DNA of 64,000 nucleotides from an uncultured Bacteroidales bacterium (GTDB taxonomy: Bacteria; Bacteroidota; Bacteroidia; Bacteroidales; Paludibacteraceae). The notes below the pieces were generated by a model, which did no database searches, had not been told where the DNA came from, and saw only the letters and a list, made by a program, of their open reading frames with translations. This document shows, piece after piece, positions 5,843 to 14,697 of the stretch (position 1 is its first letter; each line of letters begins with the position of its first letter). Both the position numbers and the translations under genes were made by a program. The stretch spans positions 1 to 64,000 of the forward strand of contig CACXPH010000010.1 of assembly GCA_902769535.1 (NCBI GenBank), in the 5' to 3' direction.

Positions 5843-7264
5843 GGCCCATTTGGCGGGGATCATACGATACGGATAGCGCTCGCGGATGTTGGCGGCGTTG
5901 GGGCAATCAATGCGGTGGATACGAATACCTTTGAGCACAGACACGAAGGCAAAGATCGGGTCGCCCGGTTGTGGATTGCAACACTTGGAGAGGTTGTAGT
6001 CCACGTTCTTGACATTCATATCTACCTCGATAGCCAAGCCTTTGAGTTCTGATTTGTCGACATACTCCGTATGTTCACGTTGAACGGGTGTCTCTTCGGG
6101 TTCAAGCAGCACATCGCGCAGGCGCTGCACATCTTCCTTTCCGTTCGCCACGGACTGGTACATATCGGAAACGGCTTTGTAACCCAGACGGGTTGCCATC
6201 TTGGTGATGTCTCCTTCGGTATAGTTGATCTTCCAGTTCTTGAACTTGCGGTCGATGATCTCCTTACCTTCCGCCGCCTGTTTGTATTCTATCTCTTTGA
6301 GTGCCTGCCGAATCTTGTTCTTGGCCTTGGACGACGCCACAAACGTGAGCCAATCGGCATTAGGTTTCTGGTTCGGGGACGTCAGAATGGCCACCTGATC
6401 ACCGTTCTCAAGTTTGTGTCTAATAGACACATTCTGATTACGAATAGTACCACCAACGCAGTGCGCGCCTACTTCGCTATGGATAGAATACGCAAAATCA
6501 AGTACTGTGGCACCTGCCGAAAGTCGACGCAAATCGCCTGCAGGAGTGAAGACAAACACGTCTCCGGACTTCTGGATGATAGAGCCTTTGACGCCTTTGT
6601 ACGACCAGTGCGCCGCCACACCCTGCTCAGCCACTTCATCCATTCGACGGGTACGGATCTGCACCTCGACCCAACGGTTCTCAGGACCTAAGACGGTGGT
6701 GTGCAGGGACTCATATCCGTTCTCTTTGGGTACGGACAACCAATCGCGTAAGCGTTTTGGGTTCGGCGGGAAGATGTCGGTGATGAGGGAATAGACCTGC
6801 CAGCAGTCGGATTTCTCGCGTTCGGGTTGTGAATCGAGGATGATACGGATGGCGAACAGGTCGTATATACGATCGACGTCACAATGCTGCGCCTGCATCT
6901 TATGGTAGATGGAGTGGATGGATTTCGGTCTGCCTTTGATGGTAAAGGTAAAGCCTTCGGCTTTGAGCTTGGCTTCGATCGGTGCGATAAAGGACGCTAT
7001 ATAGGCTTCTCGCTCCACTTTCTTCGCGTTGAGCGCGTGCGCGATATATTTATACGTGTCGTAGTCGAGGAATTTGAGCGCCAAGTCCTCCATCTCGGTC
7101 TTGATCTGATACAAGCCGAGTCGATGGGCCATAGGAGCGTGGAGGTTCTGGGTCTCACGGGCTATATGCCGGCGTTTCTCCGAATCGCCCTCTGCATCGA
7201 GTTGACGCAGCAGTTCCAGGCGCTCATTGAGGATCGAAAAAAGGACTTTATTGCTGTCTTCCAT
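5831..7264 (-). CDS. RelA/SpoT-family (p)ppGpp synthetase lacking the HD and ACT domains
   Basis: The protein has the alarmone synthetase domain (residues about 80-225) with GRPKSIHSIYHKM, YDLFAIRIILDS, KENGYESLHTTVLGPE and EVQIRT. A TGS domain follows (about 233-295), then a helical region and a Cys motif LSKCCNPQPGD. The position equivalent to RXKD reads RLRD, closer to the bifunctional than the EXDD class. Full-length family members have about 730 residues; this one has 477. It begins inside the helices that follow the N-terminal HD hydrolase (HLHAPMAHRLG at residue 40) and stops before the ACT/RRM domain. A TATCTTTG promoter 25 bases upstream of ATG argues that the short form is native. 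It heads the run with recR. Confidence 0.88.
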   Translation of the reverse strand: MEDSNKVLFSILNERLELLRQLDAEGDSEKRRHIARETQNLHAPMAHRLGLYQIKTEMEDLALKFLDYDTYKYIAHALNAKKVEREAYIASFIAPIEAKLKAEGFTFTIKGRPKSIHSIYHKMQAQHCDVDRIYDLFAIRIILDSQPEREKSDCWQVYSLITDIFPPNPKRLRDWLSVPKENGYESLHTTVLGPENRWVEVQIRTRRMDEVAEQGVAAHWSYKGVKGSIIQKSGDVFVFTPAGDLRRLSAGATVLDFAYSIHSEVGAHCVGGTIRNQNVSIRHKLENGDQVAILTSPNQKPNADWLTFVASSKAKNKIRQALKEIEYKQAAEGKEIIDRKFKNWKINYTEGDITKMATRLGYKAVSDMYQSVANGKEDVQRLRDVLLEPEETPVQREHTEYVDKSELKGLAIEVDMNVKNVDYNLSKCCNPQPGDPIFAFVSVLKGIRIHRIDCPNAANIRERYPYRMIPAKWAKKS

Positions 7265-7288
7265 CTGCTATTCCACTAAAAAACGCTG

Positions 7289-7296
7289 CAAAGATA
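7289..7296 (-). promoter_or_regulatory. Bacteroidota -7 element for relA-recR
   Basis: TATCTTTG on the minus strand, 25 bases before the ATG of the relA-like gene. Confidence 0.75.
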
Positions 7297-7370
7297 GTGA
7301 AAAATTTCTATTTACACAAGTAAATACGATAAATTTTACGATTTTGCTTGCATATATGCAATTTTTTTTG

Positions 7371-7378
7371 TACCTTTG
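7371..7378 (+). promoter_or_regulatory. Bacteroidota -7 element for the 252-residue envelope protein gene
   Basis: TACCTTTG, 37 bases before ATG at 7415. The T-rich stretch and TTTG upstream fit the phylum's promoter. The region 7265-7414 is a divergent promoter region. Confidence 0.75.
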
Positions 7379-7414
7379 CGCCAAATTTGTGCAAATAATA
7401 AAATTTAACCTATA

Positions 7415-8173
7415 ATGAAAACGACAAGAAACCTTGTAATTACTGTATTGGCTGTTTGTGCAGTCGTTATGGCGTATTTCTGTGTAACCAGCGTTACAAC
7501 GCCTATTAAGTTTGAAAACGAGCGTGCAGAGCGCGAGGTAACTGTAATCAAACATCTGGTTGATCTGCGTACAGCAGAGGTAGAGTATCACCACCAGAAA
7601 GGTGTGTTCACTGCTAGTTATGACACGCTGTTAACCTTCTTGAAGACCGCTCCGAAGAAAGAGGTGCTGAAGGAAGGAAGTCTGACGGATAAGCAGCTGG
7701 AGGCCGGTTTGACCGAGCATAAGGCAGTTAAGATCCTGAACGAGGCAAAGAAGAAAGCGCTGAAGAAGATGAGTTTTGAGGACAACGATGCGCTGTATGC
7801 TTACATCTGGGAGAACGACAAAGACGTGAAAGATAACGGTTTGGCAGGTTTCCGCCGTGATACGATTGAGTCGAACATGCTCCAGTCGCTGTACAAAGGC
7901 GAGTATGACGAGAGCACCATTGACGCAATGGTTGAGATCCCGTTCAGCAACGGTCAGCGTTTTGAGTTGGAGGTTAACAACGATTACAAGACCAGCCAAG
8001 GTATCCGCGTTCCGCTGTTCGAGGCACGTGCTCCGTTTGAGAGTTATCTGGGTGACCTGAACAAGCAGGAGTTGGTTAACCTGGTTGACAAAGAGGCGAA
8101 ACTAGATCACTACCCCGGTCTGAAGGTAGGTGATATCTACGCGCCGAACAACAACGCAGGTAACTGGGAATAA
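7415..8173 (+). CDS. Hypothetical membrane-anchored envelope protein
   Basis: A 252-residue protein with one N-terminal hydrophobic segment (LVITVLAVCAVVMAYFCV, residues 7-24) lacking a clear cleavage site, then a charged helical region (ERAEREVTVIKHLVDLRTAEVEYHHQKG). The N-terminal helix followed by a segment that aligns by eye with type II pseudopilin bodies is suggestive but not enough for a call. The C-terminal part is soluble and mixed. It has its own promoter and lies upstream of rsmD. A hairpin overlaps its stop codon. Probably a periplasmic protein anchored in the inner membrane. Confidence 0.65.
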   Translation: MKTTRNLVITVLAVCAVVMAYFCVTSVTTPIKFENERAEREVTVIKHLVDLRTAEVEYHHQKGVFTASYDTLLTFLKTAPKKEVLKEGSLTDKQLEAGLTEHKAVKILNEAKKKALKKMSFEDNDALYAYIWENDKDVKDNGLAGFRRDTIESNMLQSLYKGEYDESTIDAMVEIPFSNGQRFELEVNNDYKTSQGIRVPLFEARAPFESYLGDLNKQELVNLVDKEAKLDHYPGLKVGDIYAPNNNAGNWE

Positions 8174-8187
8174 ACGCTGCGCGTTTA
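8171..8187. terminator. Hairpin overlapping the stop codon
   Basis: TAAACGC-TGC-GCGTTTA is a perfect 7-bp inverted repeat that includes the TAA of the upstream gene and is followed directly by the GTTGAAA array. No U-tract follows, so termination is only possible. Confidence 0.4.
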
Positions 8188-8208
8188 GTTGAAAGTTGAA
8201 AGTTGAAA
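8188..8208. repeat. Heptamer array, GTTGAAA, 3 perfect units
   Basis: Three identical GTTGAAA units end one base before the ATG of rsmD at 8210. On the plus (coding) strand each unit contains TGA. Confidence 0.85.
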
Positions 8209-8209
8209 G

Positions 8210-8740
8210 ATGCGGATTATTAGCGGCATATATGGGGGGCGGCGATTGTCGCCCCCTAAAAATATCACCGCGAGGCCCACGACGGACTTCGCCAAGGAGA
8301 GTTTGTTCAATCTGCTCAATAATCGCATTGATTTTGAGGGTATTGATGTGCTGGATTTGTTTGCCGGCACAGGAGGTATCGGATTGGAGTGCGTGAGTCG
8401 CGGCGCGAGGGAAGTAACGGCTGTGGAGATCGCCCATGTGCAGCAAAACTGGATTATATCCTGCTGTCGACAGTTAGGTATCCGCAATCTGAGCCTGATA
8501 CGCGGCGATGTGTTTAAGTTTCTGAGTGCCTGCCGGGCTAAGTACGATCTGATCTTTGCTGATCCGCCATATGCCTTGGAGCAGTTACCTACCCTGCCCG
8601 ATGCCATCTTGAGTCAGGACCTATTAAAAGAAGATGGATGGCTCGTTATTGAACACGGTAAAGACACCGATTTTACGAACCATCCACGGCATTTCGAGAC
8701 GCGTACGTACGGAAGCGTACATTTCTCGTTTTTTAAGTAA
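8210..8740 (+). CDS. rsmD: 16S rRNA (guanine966-N2)-methyltransferase RsmD
   Basis: This SAM-dependent enzyme methylates G966 of 16S rRNA in the small subunit. The 176-residue protein starts MRIISGIYGGRRL, typical of RsmD. It has RPTTDFAKESLFN, the SAM-binding DLFAGTGGIGLE (near residue 50), and the N-methyltransferase active-site motif DPPY (near residue 118). It is a normal family length. The ATG directly follows a GTTGAAA array and the TAA stop abuts another array (8740-8767), so the gene is bounded by arrays on both sides. Confidence 0.94.
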   Translation: MRIISGIYGGRRLSPPKNITARPTTDFAKESLFNLLNNRIDFEGIDVLDLFAGTGGIGLECVSRGAREVTAVEIAHVQQNWIISCCRQLGIRNLSLIRGDVFKFLSACRAKYDLIFADPPYALEQLPTLPDAILSQDLLKEDGWLVIEHGKDTDFTNHPRHFETRTYGSVHFSFFK

Positions 8741-8767
8741 TCAGCTGTCAGTTTTCAGTTATCAGAG
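8740..8767. repeat. Heptamer array, NTCAGNT family, 4 units
   Basis: Four units (ATCAGCT, GTCAGTT, TTCAGTT, ATCAGAG) between the convergent genes rsmD and manA. The array begins at the last base of the rsmD stop and contains the TGA stop of manA (8762-8764). Confidence 0.85.
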
Positions 8768-9757
8768 TTCTACGTAGATTTCTAAGAGTTTACAAGATCC
8801 TTGCGGGTTAATGACAATATCATTAAGGGATGCAGGGATCAGGACTGCTTCGCCCATGCGCATCGACACTTTCTTCTCCTCTGCCTCGCAGTCGAGTGCT
8901 TCTACGGTGCAAGCGCCCTCTACGCACATGTATGCCACGAACGAATCGAGCGGTGCATAATCGCGTTGGATAGGTTGCATCGGGCACAGCAGGTTAGCTG
9001 TGAAGTACTGATTTTTCTGGATATTCAACGCGCCGTTGATACGCGGAGCGGTACGTGTGACGGTGGCCTGTTTAGAGGGCTGGAAATCCATTACCTTAAG
9101 GGCCTTATCGAGTTTGAGCGGACGTTTCTTGCCGTCATTACCGACGCGGTTATAGTCGTAGAGACGATAGGTAATATCGCTATTCTCCTGGATTTCTGCT
9201 ACAATGGTATCGCGGCACATAGCGTGTACCGTTCCGGCCGGAATAGGAGCCACATCTCCTTCGTGCACGTCGTATTTACGCAAGTAGTTCGCCAGCGTGC
9301 CATCCGCAATTGCGGCATGGATGAGCGAGAGATTCATCGGTTGGTTCCAGCCTAAATAGATAGCCGAGGGCTTCTTAGAGGGCAGCACATACCACATCTC
9401 GGTCTTGCCAAGGCATTTCTCATGCTCGATCGCGAACTCATCCCCGGGGTGTACCTGAATAGACAGATCATCCGTGGCGTCAATGAACTTGAGCAACAAG
9501 GGGAATTGGTTTCCGAACACCTCATACACTTTCTCTCCTACCAACTCGTCCATATAGACCTCGATCAGGTCTTGGAGCGAGTCGCCTGTATGCGGGCCGT
9601 TCGCCACTTCCGTCGGATATTTCTCTACATCCGACATCACCCAAGCCTCACCTACGTTCTCGTAGTCAGCCGGCACATGGTTGTACCACTTCTCAATCGT
9701 GTGTCCGCCCCACAATTTATGGAACAGCTGCGGTGTGAATTTAAAAGGATAGAGCAT
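8762..9757 (-). CDS. manA: Class I mannose-6-phosphate isomerase
   Basis: Interconverts mannose-6-phosphate and fructose-6-phosphate, feeding GDP-mannose for surface glycans. The 331-residue protein shows the family start FKFTPQLFHKLWGGHTIEK, the zinc-site motif IQVHPGDEFA, then CLGKTEMWYVL, and VAPIPAGTVHAM with another zinc-ligand His. The length matches the short Bacillus/Bacteroides-type enzyme. It is last in the run that includes galE and a sugar nucleotidyltransferase, a natural grouping for sugar-nucleotide supply. Confidence 0.92.
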   Translation of the reverse strand: MLYPFKFTPQLFHKLWGGHTIEKWYNHVPADYENVGEAWVMSDVEKYPTEVANGPHTGDSLQDLIEVYMDELVGEKVYEVFGNQFPLLLKFIDATDDLSIQVHPGDEFAIEHEKCLGKTEMWYVLPSKKPSAIYLGWNQPMNLSLIHAAIADGTLANYLRKYDVHEGDVAPIPAGTVHAMCRDTIVAEIQENSDITYRLYDYNRVGNDGKKRPLKLDKALKVMDFQPSKQATVTRTAPRINGALNIQKNQYFTANLLCPMQPIQRDYAPLDSFVAYMCVEGACTVEALDCEAEEKKVSMRMGEAVLIPASLNDIVINPQGSCKLLEIYVEL

Positions 9758-9766
9758 AAATCGAAG

Positions 9767-9829
9767 ATTTATGATTTATAATTTATGATTTATAATTTAT
9801 GATTTATAATTTATGATTTATAATTTATA
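9767..9829. repeat. Heptamer array, ATTTATG/ATTTATA, 9 units
   Basis: Nine exact heptamers alternating ATTTATG and ATTTATA lie between galE and manA. The TAA stop of galE (9825-9827) and its last codon fall within the array. Confidence 0.95.
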
Positions 9830-10853
9830 ATTTTCTTAATTTCTTCTCCCAGTTCCAGGCGGAGAGGAGAACTTGACGAATAGGTGTATCGGCTTTCCAA
9901 CCCAGCACTTCGTTCGCTTTCTTAGGATCTGCCCATACTTGCTCTATATCTCCTTCACGACGTCCGACGATGGAATATGGGAGTTTGAGGCCGGTGGCAG
10001 CTTCGAACTCACGGATGAGCGTGAGTACGCTTAAGCCGGTTCCGGTTCCGAGGTTGAAGACTTCTATCTGGTCACGATCTTCGACCTCTATCATTCGTTG
10101 GAGGGCTTTGACGTGCGCCTTGGCGAGATCCACTACATAGATATAATCGCGTATACACGAACCGTCGGGCGTGTTGTAGTCGTTTCCGAAGACCTTGAGT
10201 TCCGGACGCAAGCCGGCAGCAGTCTGCGTGACATACGGCAGTAAGTTCTGCGGTACCCCGTTAGGCAATTCACCAATACATGCCGACGGATGTGCACCTA
10301 TCGGATTGAAATAGCGCAGGATCGTAGCCTGCAGCAATTTGTCGGCATGCGCCTCGTCGCGGATGATCTCTTCGTTGATCTGCTTGGTGTTTCCGTAAGG
10401 AGAGAGGGCTGTTTGGATAGGCGCTGTCTCATCTACCGGCAGATGTGCCTCGTCGGGTTGACCGTAAACGGTGCAAGAGGACGAGAAGACGATATTGGGT
10501 ACACGATGCAGTTTCATTACCTCTAGCAAGGTAATCAAGCTGCCGATGTTATTGCGATAGTAGAGAAGCGGTTTCTCAACGGATTCGTTCACCGCTTTGC
10601 TGGCTGCAAAATGAATGGCACCCACGATGTCCGGATATTGACGGAAGACGTTGTCTAAGTCCATGAAATTGCAGCAATCGATATTGGCAAAGTCCGGTTT
10701 GCGGCCAGTTATCTCCGAAATTCCGTCCAAAACATCAATAGATGAGTTAGAGAGGTTATCGACGATAGTGACGTCGTAGCCTTCCTGCATGAGTTCAACT
10801 ACCGTATGGGAGCCTATATAGCCGGTACCGCCGGTGACGAGTATTCTACTCAT
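9825..10853 (-). CDS. galE: UDP-glucose 4-epimerase
   Basis: An extended short-chain dehydrogenase/reductase that interconverts UDP-glucose and UDP-galactose. The protein has the NAD motif TGGTGYIGSH at the N-terminus, SSSCTVYG with the catalytic Ser/Thr, and the catalytic Tyr-Lys in YGNTK. Later motifs RYFNPIGAHPS and GSCIRDYIYVVDLAKAH are typical of GalE. The 342 residues are a normal length. The start codon overlaps the first unit of a heptamer array and the stop lies in another. It follows the nucleotidyltransferase gene. Confidence 0.94.
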   Translation of the reverse strand: MSRILVTGGTGYIGSHTVVELMQEGYDVTIVDNLSNSSIDVLDGISEITGRKPDFANIDCCNFMDLDNVFRQYPDIVGAIHFAASKAVNESVEKPLLYYRNNIGSLITLLEVMKLHRVPNIVFSSSCTVYGQPDEAHLPVDETAPIQTALSPYGNTKQINEEIIRDEAHADKLLQATILRYFNPIGAHPSACIGELPNGVPQNLLPYVTQTAAGLRPELKVFGNDYNTPDGSCIRDYIYVVDLAKAHVKALQRMIEVEDRDQIEVFNLGTGTGLSVLTLIREFEAATGLKLPYSIVGRREGDIEQVWADPKKANEVLGWKADTPIRQVLLSAWNWEKKLRKL

Positions 10854-10886
10854 TTATGATTGCAAATTTATGATTTATGATTTAAA
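10852..10886. repeat. Heptamer array, ATTTATG family, 5 units
   Basis: Five heptamers (ATTTATG, ATTGCAA, ATTTATG, ATTTATG, ATTTAAA) between the nucleotidyltransferase gene and galE, sharing bases with the galE ATG and the upstream stop. Confidence 0.92.
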
Positions 10887-11781
10887 AGAGTTTCGCCGGA
10901 TAGACTCCGTCTTTTATAAGACGATTGATTTTCATGACCACCTGCGGACGGTCTTCTATATAGGTCACACCGAACCATTTGGCAGTAGTATCGAGCACTT
11001 GGCAAGTTGCCTTACCGGAAGTGATGAGTTGGTTGACGAGCGAGGGAATGTAAGACTCGGATTTGAGTTCCTGTCCATGCTCGGCGAGGAAGGCGCGGAA
11101 GGCCTGCTCGCTATACTCGAAGTAGTCCGGTGTGAAGCCCCAGCAGTTCATCGAGACCGGAGTGTTCGGGTCAAGCGGGGTATCTACCCCATCCTCGGTA
11201 TAGACGATGGTGCCGTTCTTATCCTCTATCTTCGTACGCTCGATGACATTGGTGAGGTTACCGTTCTCATCGGTGGAGCAGACGCCGCGGCTAACGGTTC
11301 CGTTCTCGCTCAACGTGTTGGCTACACGGTAACCGACCATGCAGTACGCGCCGTTCTTTCCTTCGGCAGAACGCAGGAAGTCCGCGAGTACCCGGAACGC
11401 CTCTTTGCCGTAGAAATCATCGGCATTGATGACTGCAAAGGGTTCATGGATGAGTTCTTTGCCCATTAACACGGCGTGGTTGGTTCCCCAAGGTTTGGTG
11501 CGTTCGGGATTGAACGTACAGCCTTCCGGCACTTTATCAACCGACTGGAAGCACAGTTCGCATTGCACTTTACCGGCATATTTGCTGAGAACTACGCGAC
11601 GGAAGTCCTCCTCGAAGTCCTTACGGATGACAAAAACTATCTTACCAAAACCGGCACGCAGGGCATCAAAGACGCTGTAGTCGAGAATGGCTTCGCCATT
11701 CGGTCCGAGTCCGTCTATCTGCTTAAGGCCTCCGTAACGGCTGCCCATGCCTGCTGCAAGGATGAATAATGTAGGTTGCAT
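10882..11781 (-). CDS. Sugar nucleotidyltransferase (NDP-sugar pyrophosphorylase family)
   Basis: A 299-residue GT-A-like nucleotidyltransferase. The signature LAAGMGSRYGGLKQID at residues 8-23 is the NTP-binding loop, and FAVINADDFYGKEAF carries the metal-binding Asp pair. The sugar substrate cannot be read from the sequence. The neighbours galE and manA suggest a hexose-1-phosphate. No left-handed beta-helix domain follows, so it is not a bifunctional GlmU. Co-transcribed with galE. Confidence 0.85.
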   Translation of the reverse strand: MQPTLFILAAGMGSRYGGLKQIDGLGPNGEAILDYSVFDALRAGFGKIVFVIRKDFEEDFRRVVLSKYAGKVQCELCFQSVDKVPEGCTFNPERTKPWGTNHAVLMGKELIHEPFAVINADDFYGKEAFRVLADFLRSAEGKNGAYCMVGYRVANTLSENGTVSRGVCSTDENGNLTNVIERTKIEDKNGTIVYTEDGVDTPLDPNTPVSMNCWGFTPDYFEYSEQAFRAFLAEHGQELKSESYIPSLVNQLITSGKATCQVLDTTAKWFGVTYIEDRPQVVMKINRLIKDGVYPAKLF

Positions 11782-11788
11782 ATTGAGG

Positions 11789-11830
11789 ATTTATGATTTC
11801 AAATTTATAATTTATGATTTATGATTTATT
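11789..11830. repeat. Heptamer array, ATTTATG family, 6 units
   Basis: Six heptamers between the YitT gene and the nucleotidyltransferase gene. The TAA stop of the YitT gene (11826-11828) lies inside the last unit. Confidence 0.92.
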
Positions 11831-12935
11831 CGTTGACGATGACTGTTTTGCCGTGTACTTTCTTATGACGGATCCAGAGACCATAGACCTCAGAGCAGTT
11901 TCCGGCCGTGATAAAGGCTTTGATCTTATTGTCGCGGATGAAAGCCATGACGCTGGAGAACTCATCCTGCGTCAGCAGGGCTTGGATCTCTGTATGTTCC
12001 TCGCCGCTATAACCGCCTTGAATCTTATACAAGGAGCACCCGCGAACGAGTTTCTCCACGATATACTGGCGTATCCGTTCGGGTTCTTCCGATACGATGC
12101 AGACACGCTTGCGCTTATTAAGCGAGGATGTGAAATAATCGATAGCGAGGCCGTTGATCCACGTACCGATGATACCGATGACTACCATGCGGAAATCATT
12201 GATGAGGAAAGCCGAGCAGCAGATGATCACACCGCCGATGGCAACAGACGAACCGATATCGAAATGGAGGTATTTATTGACGATCTTACCGAGGATGTCC
12301 AGGCCACCGGTAGAAGCGTTGATGCGGAACATAACCGCCTGACAAATAGATAGCAGGAGCACGAAGCAGATGAGGTCAAACCACACATCGCCCATGCCTA
12401 AACCGCCACTCATGACGCTGTCTCGTACGCGTTCCAGCACTTCGCCCGAGCGACTCAGCATATAAGGATTCCCATGCGCGTCAAGGACGGTCTGACCTGC
12501 TTGCAGTTGTGCGAGTACCTCCGGCGCTTCAATGACCTTATGCGTGAGGTTCGTGTAGGGATAGATGCGATCCCACATCTGGGTCAACGGACCGAGAATC
12601 ATGGCCGTATATACGGTCTTGGCACCAAACTCATTACCGATAAGGATGAAGGCCAATAAGAGCAGGAAGGCATTGATACCCATTACCCAATAAGAGAAGG
12701 TGTCCGGTGTGCCGTTACAGAGGGTGTTCAGCACGATGGAGAGACCGGAGATCGAACCGACGATAAGGTGACTCGGCATCAAGAAATAATAGACAGCAAC
12801 GGCGCCGACACTCATGCCGACGGTCATCATGATCAGTTCCTTCCAGAACTTAAGCGTTCCGAGAGCTTGCCAGAAGGTCTTCAACAAGTCCGTCCAATAA
12901 GCGGCTGTGATGTATTGTTTTAAGTGTTCCATCAA
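11826..12935 (-). CDS. YitT-family membrane protein (DUF161 plus DUF2179)
   Basis: A 369-residue inner membrane protein with the YitT pattern: membrane helices from about residue 33, GSISGLSIVLNTL, a later helix pair with NASTGGLDILGKIVNKY, and a soluble C-terminal DUF2179 domain (KRVCIVSEEPERIRQYIVEKL, GGYSGEEHTEIQALLTQDEF). The transported substrate is unknown. An insertion of about 50 residues between helices (IEAPEVLAQLQAGQTVLD) lengthens it relative to Bacillus YitT; I recall such an insert in other Bacteroidales. It sits between lysC and sugar genes without an obvious functional link. Confidence 0.88.
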   Translation of the reverse strand: MMEHLKQYITAAYWTDLLKTFWQALGTLKFWKELIMMTVGMSVGAVAVYYFLMPSHLIVGSISGLSIVLNTLCNGTPDTFSYWVMGINAFLLLLAFILIGNEFGAKTVYTAMILGPLTQMWDRIYPYTNLTHKVIEAPEVLAQLQAGQTVLDAHGNPYMLSRSGEVLERVRDSVMSGGLGMGDVWFDLICFVLLLSICQAVMFRINASTGGLDILGKIVNKYLHFDIGSSVAIGGVIICCSAFLINDFRMVVIGIIGTWINGLAIDYFTSSLNKRKRVCIVSEEPERIRQYIVEKLVRGCSLYKIQGGYSGEEHTEIQALLTQDEFSSVMAFIRDNKIKAFITAGNCSEVYGLWIRHKKVHGKTVIVNE

Positions 12936-12938
12936 TGG

Positions 12939-12987
12939 ATTTATGATTTATGATTGCAAATTTATGATTTAAGATTTATGATTTTAG
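12939..12987. repeat. Heptamer array, ATTTATG family, 7 units
   Basis: Seven heptamers between the aspartate kinase gene, whose TAA (12984-12986) is in the last unit, and the YitT gene start at 12935. Confidence 0.92.
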
Positions 12988-14222
12988 TTGTCAGTGACTA
13001 AGAGTCGAGCTGTGCGGCGGGTAGTCTGGCTGAGCATGATTGTTCGGCCGTCTTTCGCTTGCTCGAGGATCTCAGGCGTAGTGCCACGGATGGTGAGTAA
13101 AGACAGATGGTCGTTATAGTTCACCTTGAAATGCTGCCGGAGTGCCTGAAGGGCATCGGGCACGAAGCGTGTGTTATCCACGCAGACGGAGATCGTCACT
13201 GCAGAGGATTGGATAAGCGACACTTTGAGTCGATGGCGATGGATGATATCGAAGATCTCACTGAGACTCTCCTCCAGGACAAAGGCAAAATCCTTGGGCC
13301 TCATAGTGATCAGGATCTGGTTCTTACGCCAGATATACACCGGTATATTGATCGGTCCTACTCCATCCTCCGCGATGCACGAACCGGCGGCCGTTGGGTC
13401 GCCGAAGGGCTTTACGAATAGCGGTATATGCTTATTCTCAAGTGGTTTGATAGTCTTCGGGTGAATAACCTGTGCGCCGGAATAGGCTAGTTCGACTGCA
13501 TCTTGGTATCGCAGCGAGGGGATGAGACGGGTGTTGGGTTCGATACGCGGGTCGGCGTTCAGGATACCCGGCACATCTTTCCAGATAGTGACTGACTCGG
13601 CATCGAGGTAGTTACCTAAGAGCGCAGCGGTGTAGTCCGAACCTTCACGACCAAGTGTGGTTCGCTGACCATCGGCTGTGCCTCCGATAAAGCCTTGGGT
13701 GACTACGATATTCGGTCGTTGAGGTCTACTCCACCCGGCTTGGATGGTAGCGGCGCTAGTCTCATCGTCTACGTGTGCCTCGCGCCAGGTGTCGTCCGTA
13801 CGCAGCAGTTTAGGCATATTCCACCACTCGACGGACAGGCCTTGCTTGAGCAGGTAGACCGCGATGATCTGGGTCGAGAGCAGTTCGCCCATGGAGACCA
13901 CCTGGTCGTAGTTCTGGTCGTAGGACTTGGTCGGGTCGTACGGGATCTCGCCTTGCAGACGGATGTCCGAGCCCGGCTGGAGTCCTAACTCCTTCATGAT
14001 TGCTACGTGAAAATCAATGATGTCCACCCATTGGGCAAGCGCTTTCTCTTCCTCATCGTTGGCCAGGTACTCTATTACACGTTCGAGGGCATTCGTGGTC
14101 TTACCCATGGCAGAGACCACAACCATGAGATCCTGCGCTCCTTCGAGTCGCACGATCTTCTCGAGGTTTCGAACGCCTGCTGCGTCCTTCACCGATGCTC
14201 CACCGAACTTGTATACTTTCAT
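12984..14222 (-). CDS. Aspartate kinase
   Basis: Phosphorylates aspartate at the head of the lysine, threonine and methionine pathways. The N-terminal amino-acid kinase domain begins VYKFGGASVKD (KFGGTS is commoner). It continues with VVVSAMGKTTNAL, TQGFIGGTADGQRTTLGREGSDYTA and the nucleotide-site KDVPGILNADPR. The C-terminal ACT region (RKNQILITMRPKDFAFVLEESLSEIF, then SLIQSSAVTISVCVD) suggests feedback control. At 412 residues it is a monofunctional lysC type. It overlaps ribH by 4 bases. Confidence 0.92.
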   Translation of the reverse strand: MKVYKFGGASVKDAAGVRNLEKIVRLEGAQDLMVVVSAMGKTTNALERVIEYLANDEEEKALAQWVDIIDFHVAIMKELGLQPGSDIRLQGEIPYDPTKSYDQNYDQVVSMGELLSTQIIAVYLLKQGLSVEWWNMPKLLRTDDTWREAHVDDETSAATIQAGWSRPQRPNIVVTQGFIGGTADGQRTTLGREGSDYTAALLGNYLDAESVTIWKDVPGILNADPRIEPNTRLIPSLRYQDAVELAYSGAQVIHPKTIKPLENKHIPLFVKPFGDPTAAGSCIAEDGVGPINIPVYIWRKNQILITMRPKDFAFVLEESLSEIFDIIHRHRLKVSLIQSSAVTISVCVDNTRFVPDALQALRQHFKVNYNDHLSLLTIRGTTPEILEQAKDGRTIMLSQTTRRTARLLVTDN

Positions 14223-14695
14223 AGATTAGCCATGCGGATGGCAGTATACGCGCCTTCGATACCTTTGTTGCCGAGTTTGCCGCCACAACGGTCGAGTGCC
14301 TGCTGCTTATTGAGGACAGTCAGCACGGAGAAGATCACCGGCACTTTGCCCTGTGCGTTCAGCAGCGCCACGCCTTGGGTGACGGACTGGCAGACGTAAT
14401 CGAAATGTGGCGTATCGCCTTGGATGACACAACCGATGACGATGACTGCATCTACGCGCTCCTCTTTCGTGATACGCGCGGCGCCGAAGGTCAGTTCGAC
14501 CGTTCCCGGCACATGCAGCACGTCGATGTTATCCTCTGCTACGCCATGTTTGATGAAAGTCTCGATGGCACCTTGCGCCATGGAATACGTGATCTCACTG
14601 TTCCAATCAGCCACTACAATCGCGTAGCGCTGACGCGAAAGGACGTCAGCGCTAGGGATTTGATCTGCGTTATATTTCGACAAATCAGTTGTCAT
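14219..14695 (-). CDS. ribH: 6,7-dimethyl-8-ribityllumazine synthase
   Basis: Performs the penultimate step of riboflavin synthesis and forms a 60-mer or pentamer. The 158-residue protein shows VVADWNSEITYSMAQGAIETF at the substrate pocket, VPGTVELTFGA, AVIVIGCVIQGDTPHFDYVC with the catalytic His, and GVALLNAQGKVPVIFSVLT. Length and motifs are standard. It lies between the TPR protein gene and lysC. Confidence 0.94.
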   Translation of the reverse strand: MTTDLSKYNADQIPSADVLSRQRYAIVVADWNSEITYSMAQGAIETFIKHGVAEDNIDVLHVPGTVELTFGAARITKEERVDAVIVIGCVIQGDTPHFDYVCQSVTQGVALLNAQGKVPVIFSVLTVLNKQQALDRCGGKLGNKGIEGAYTAIRMANL

Positions 14696-14697
14696 GA

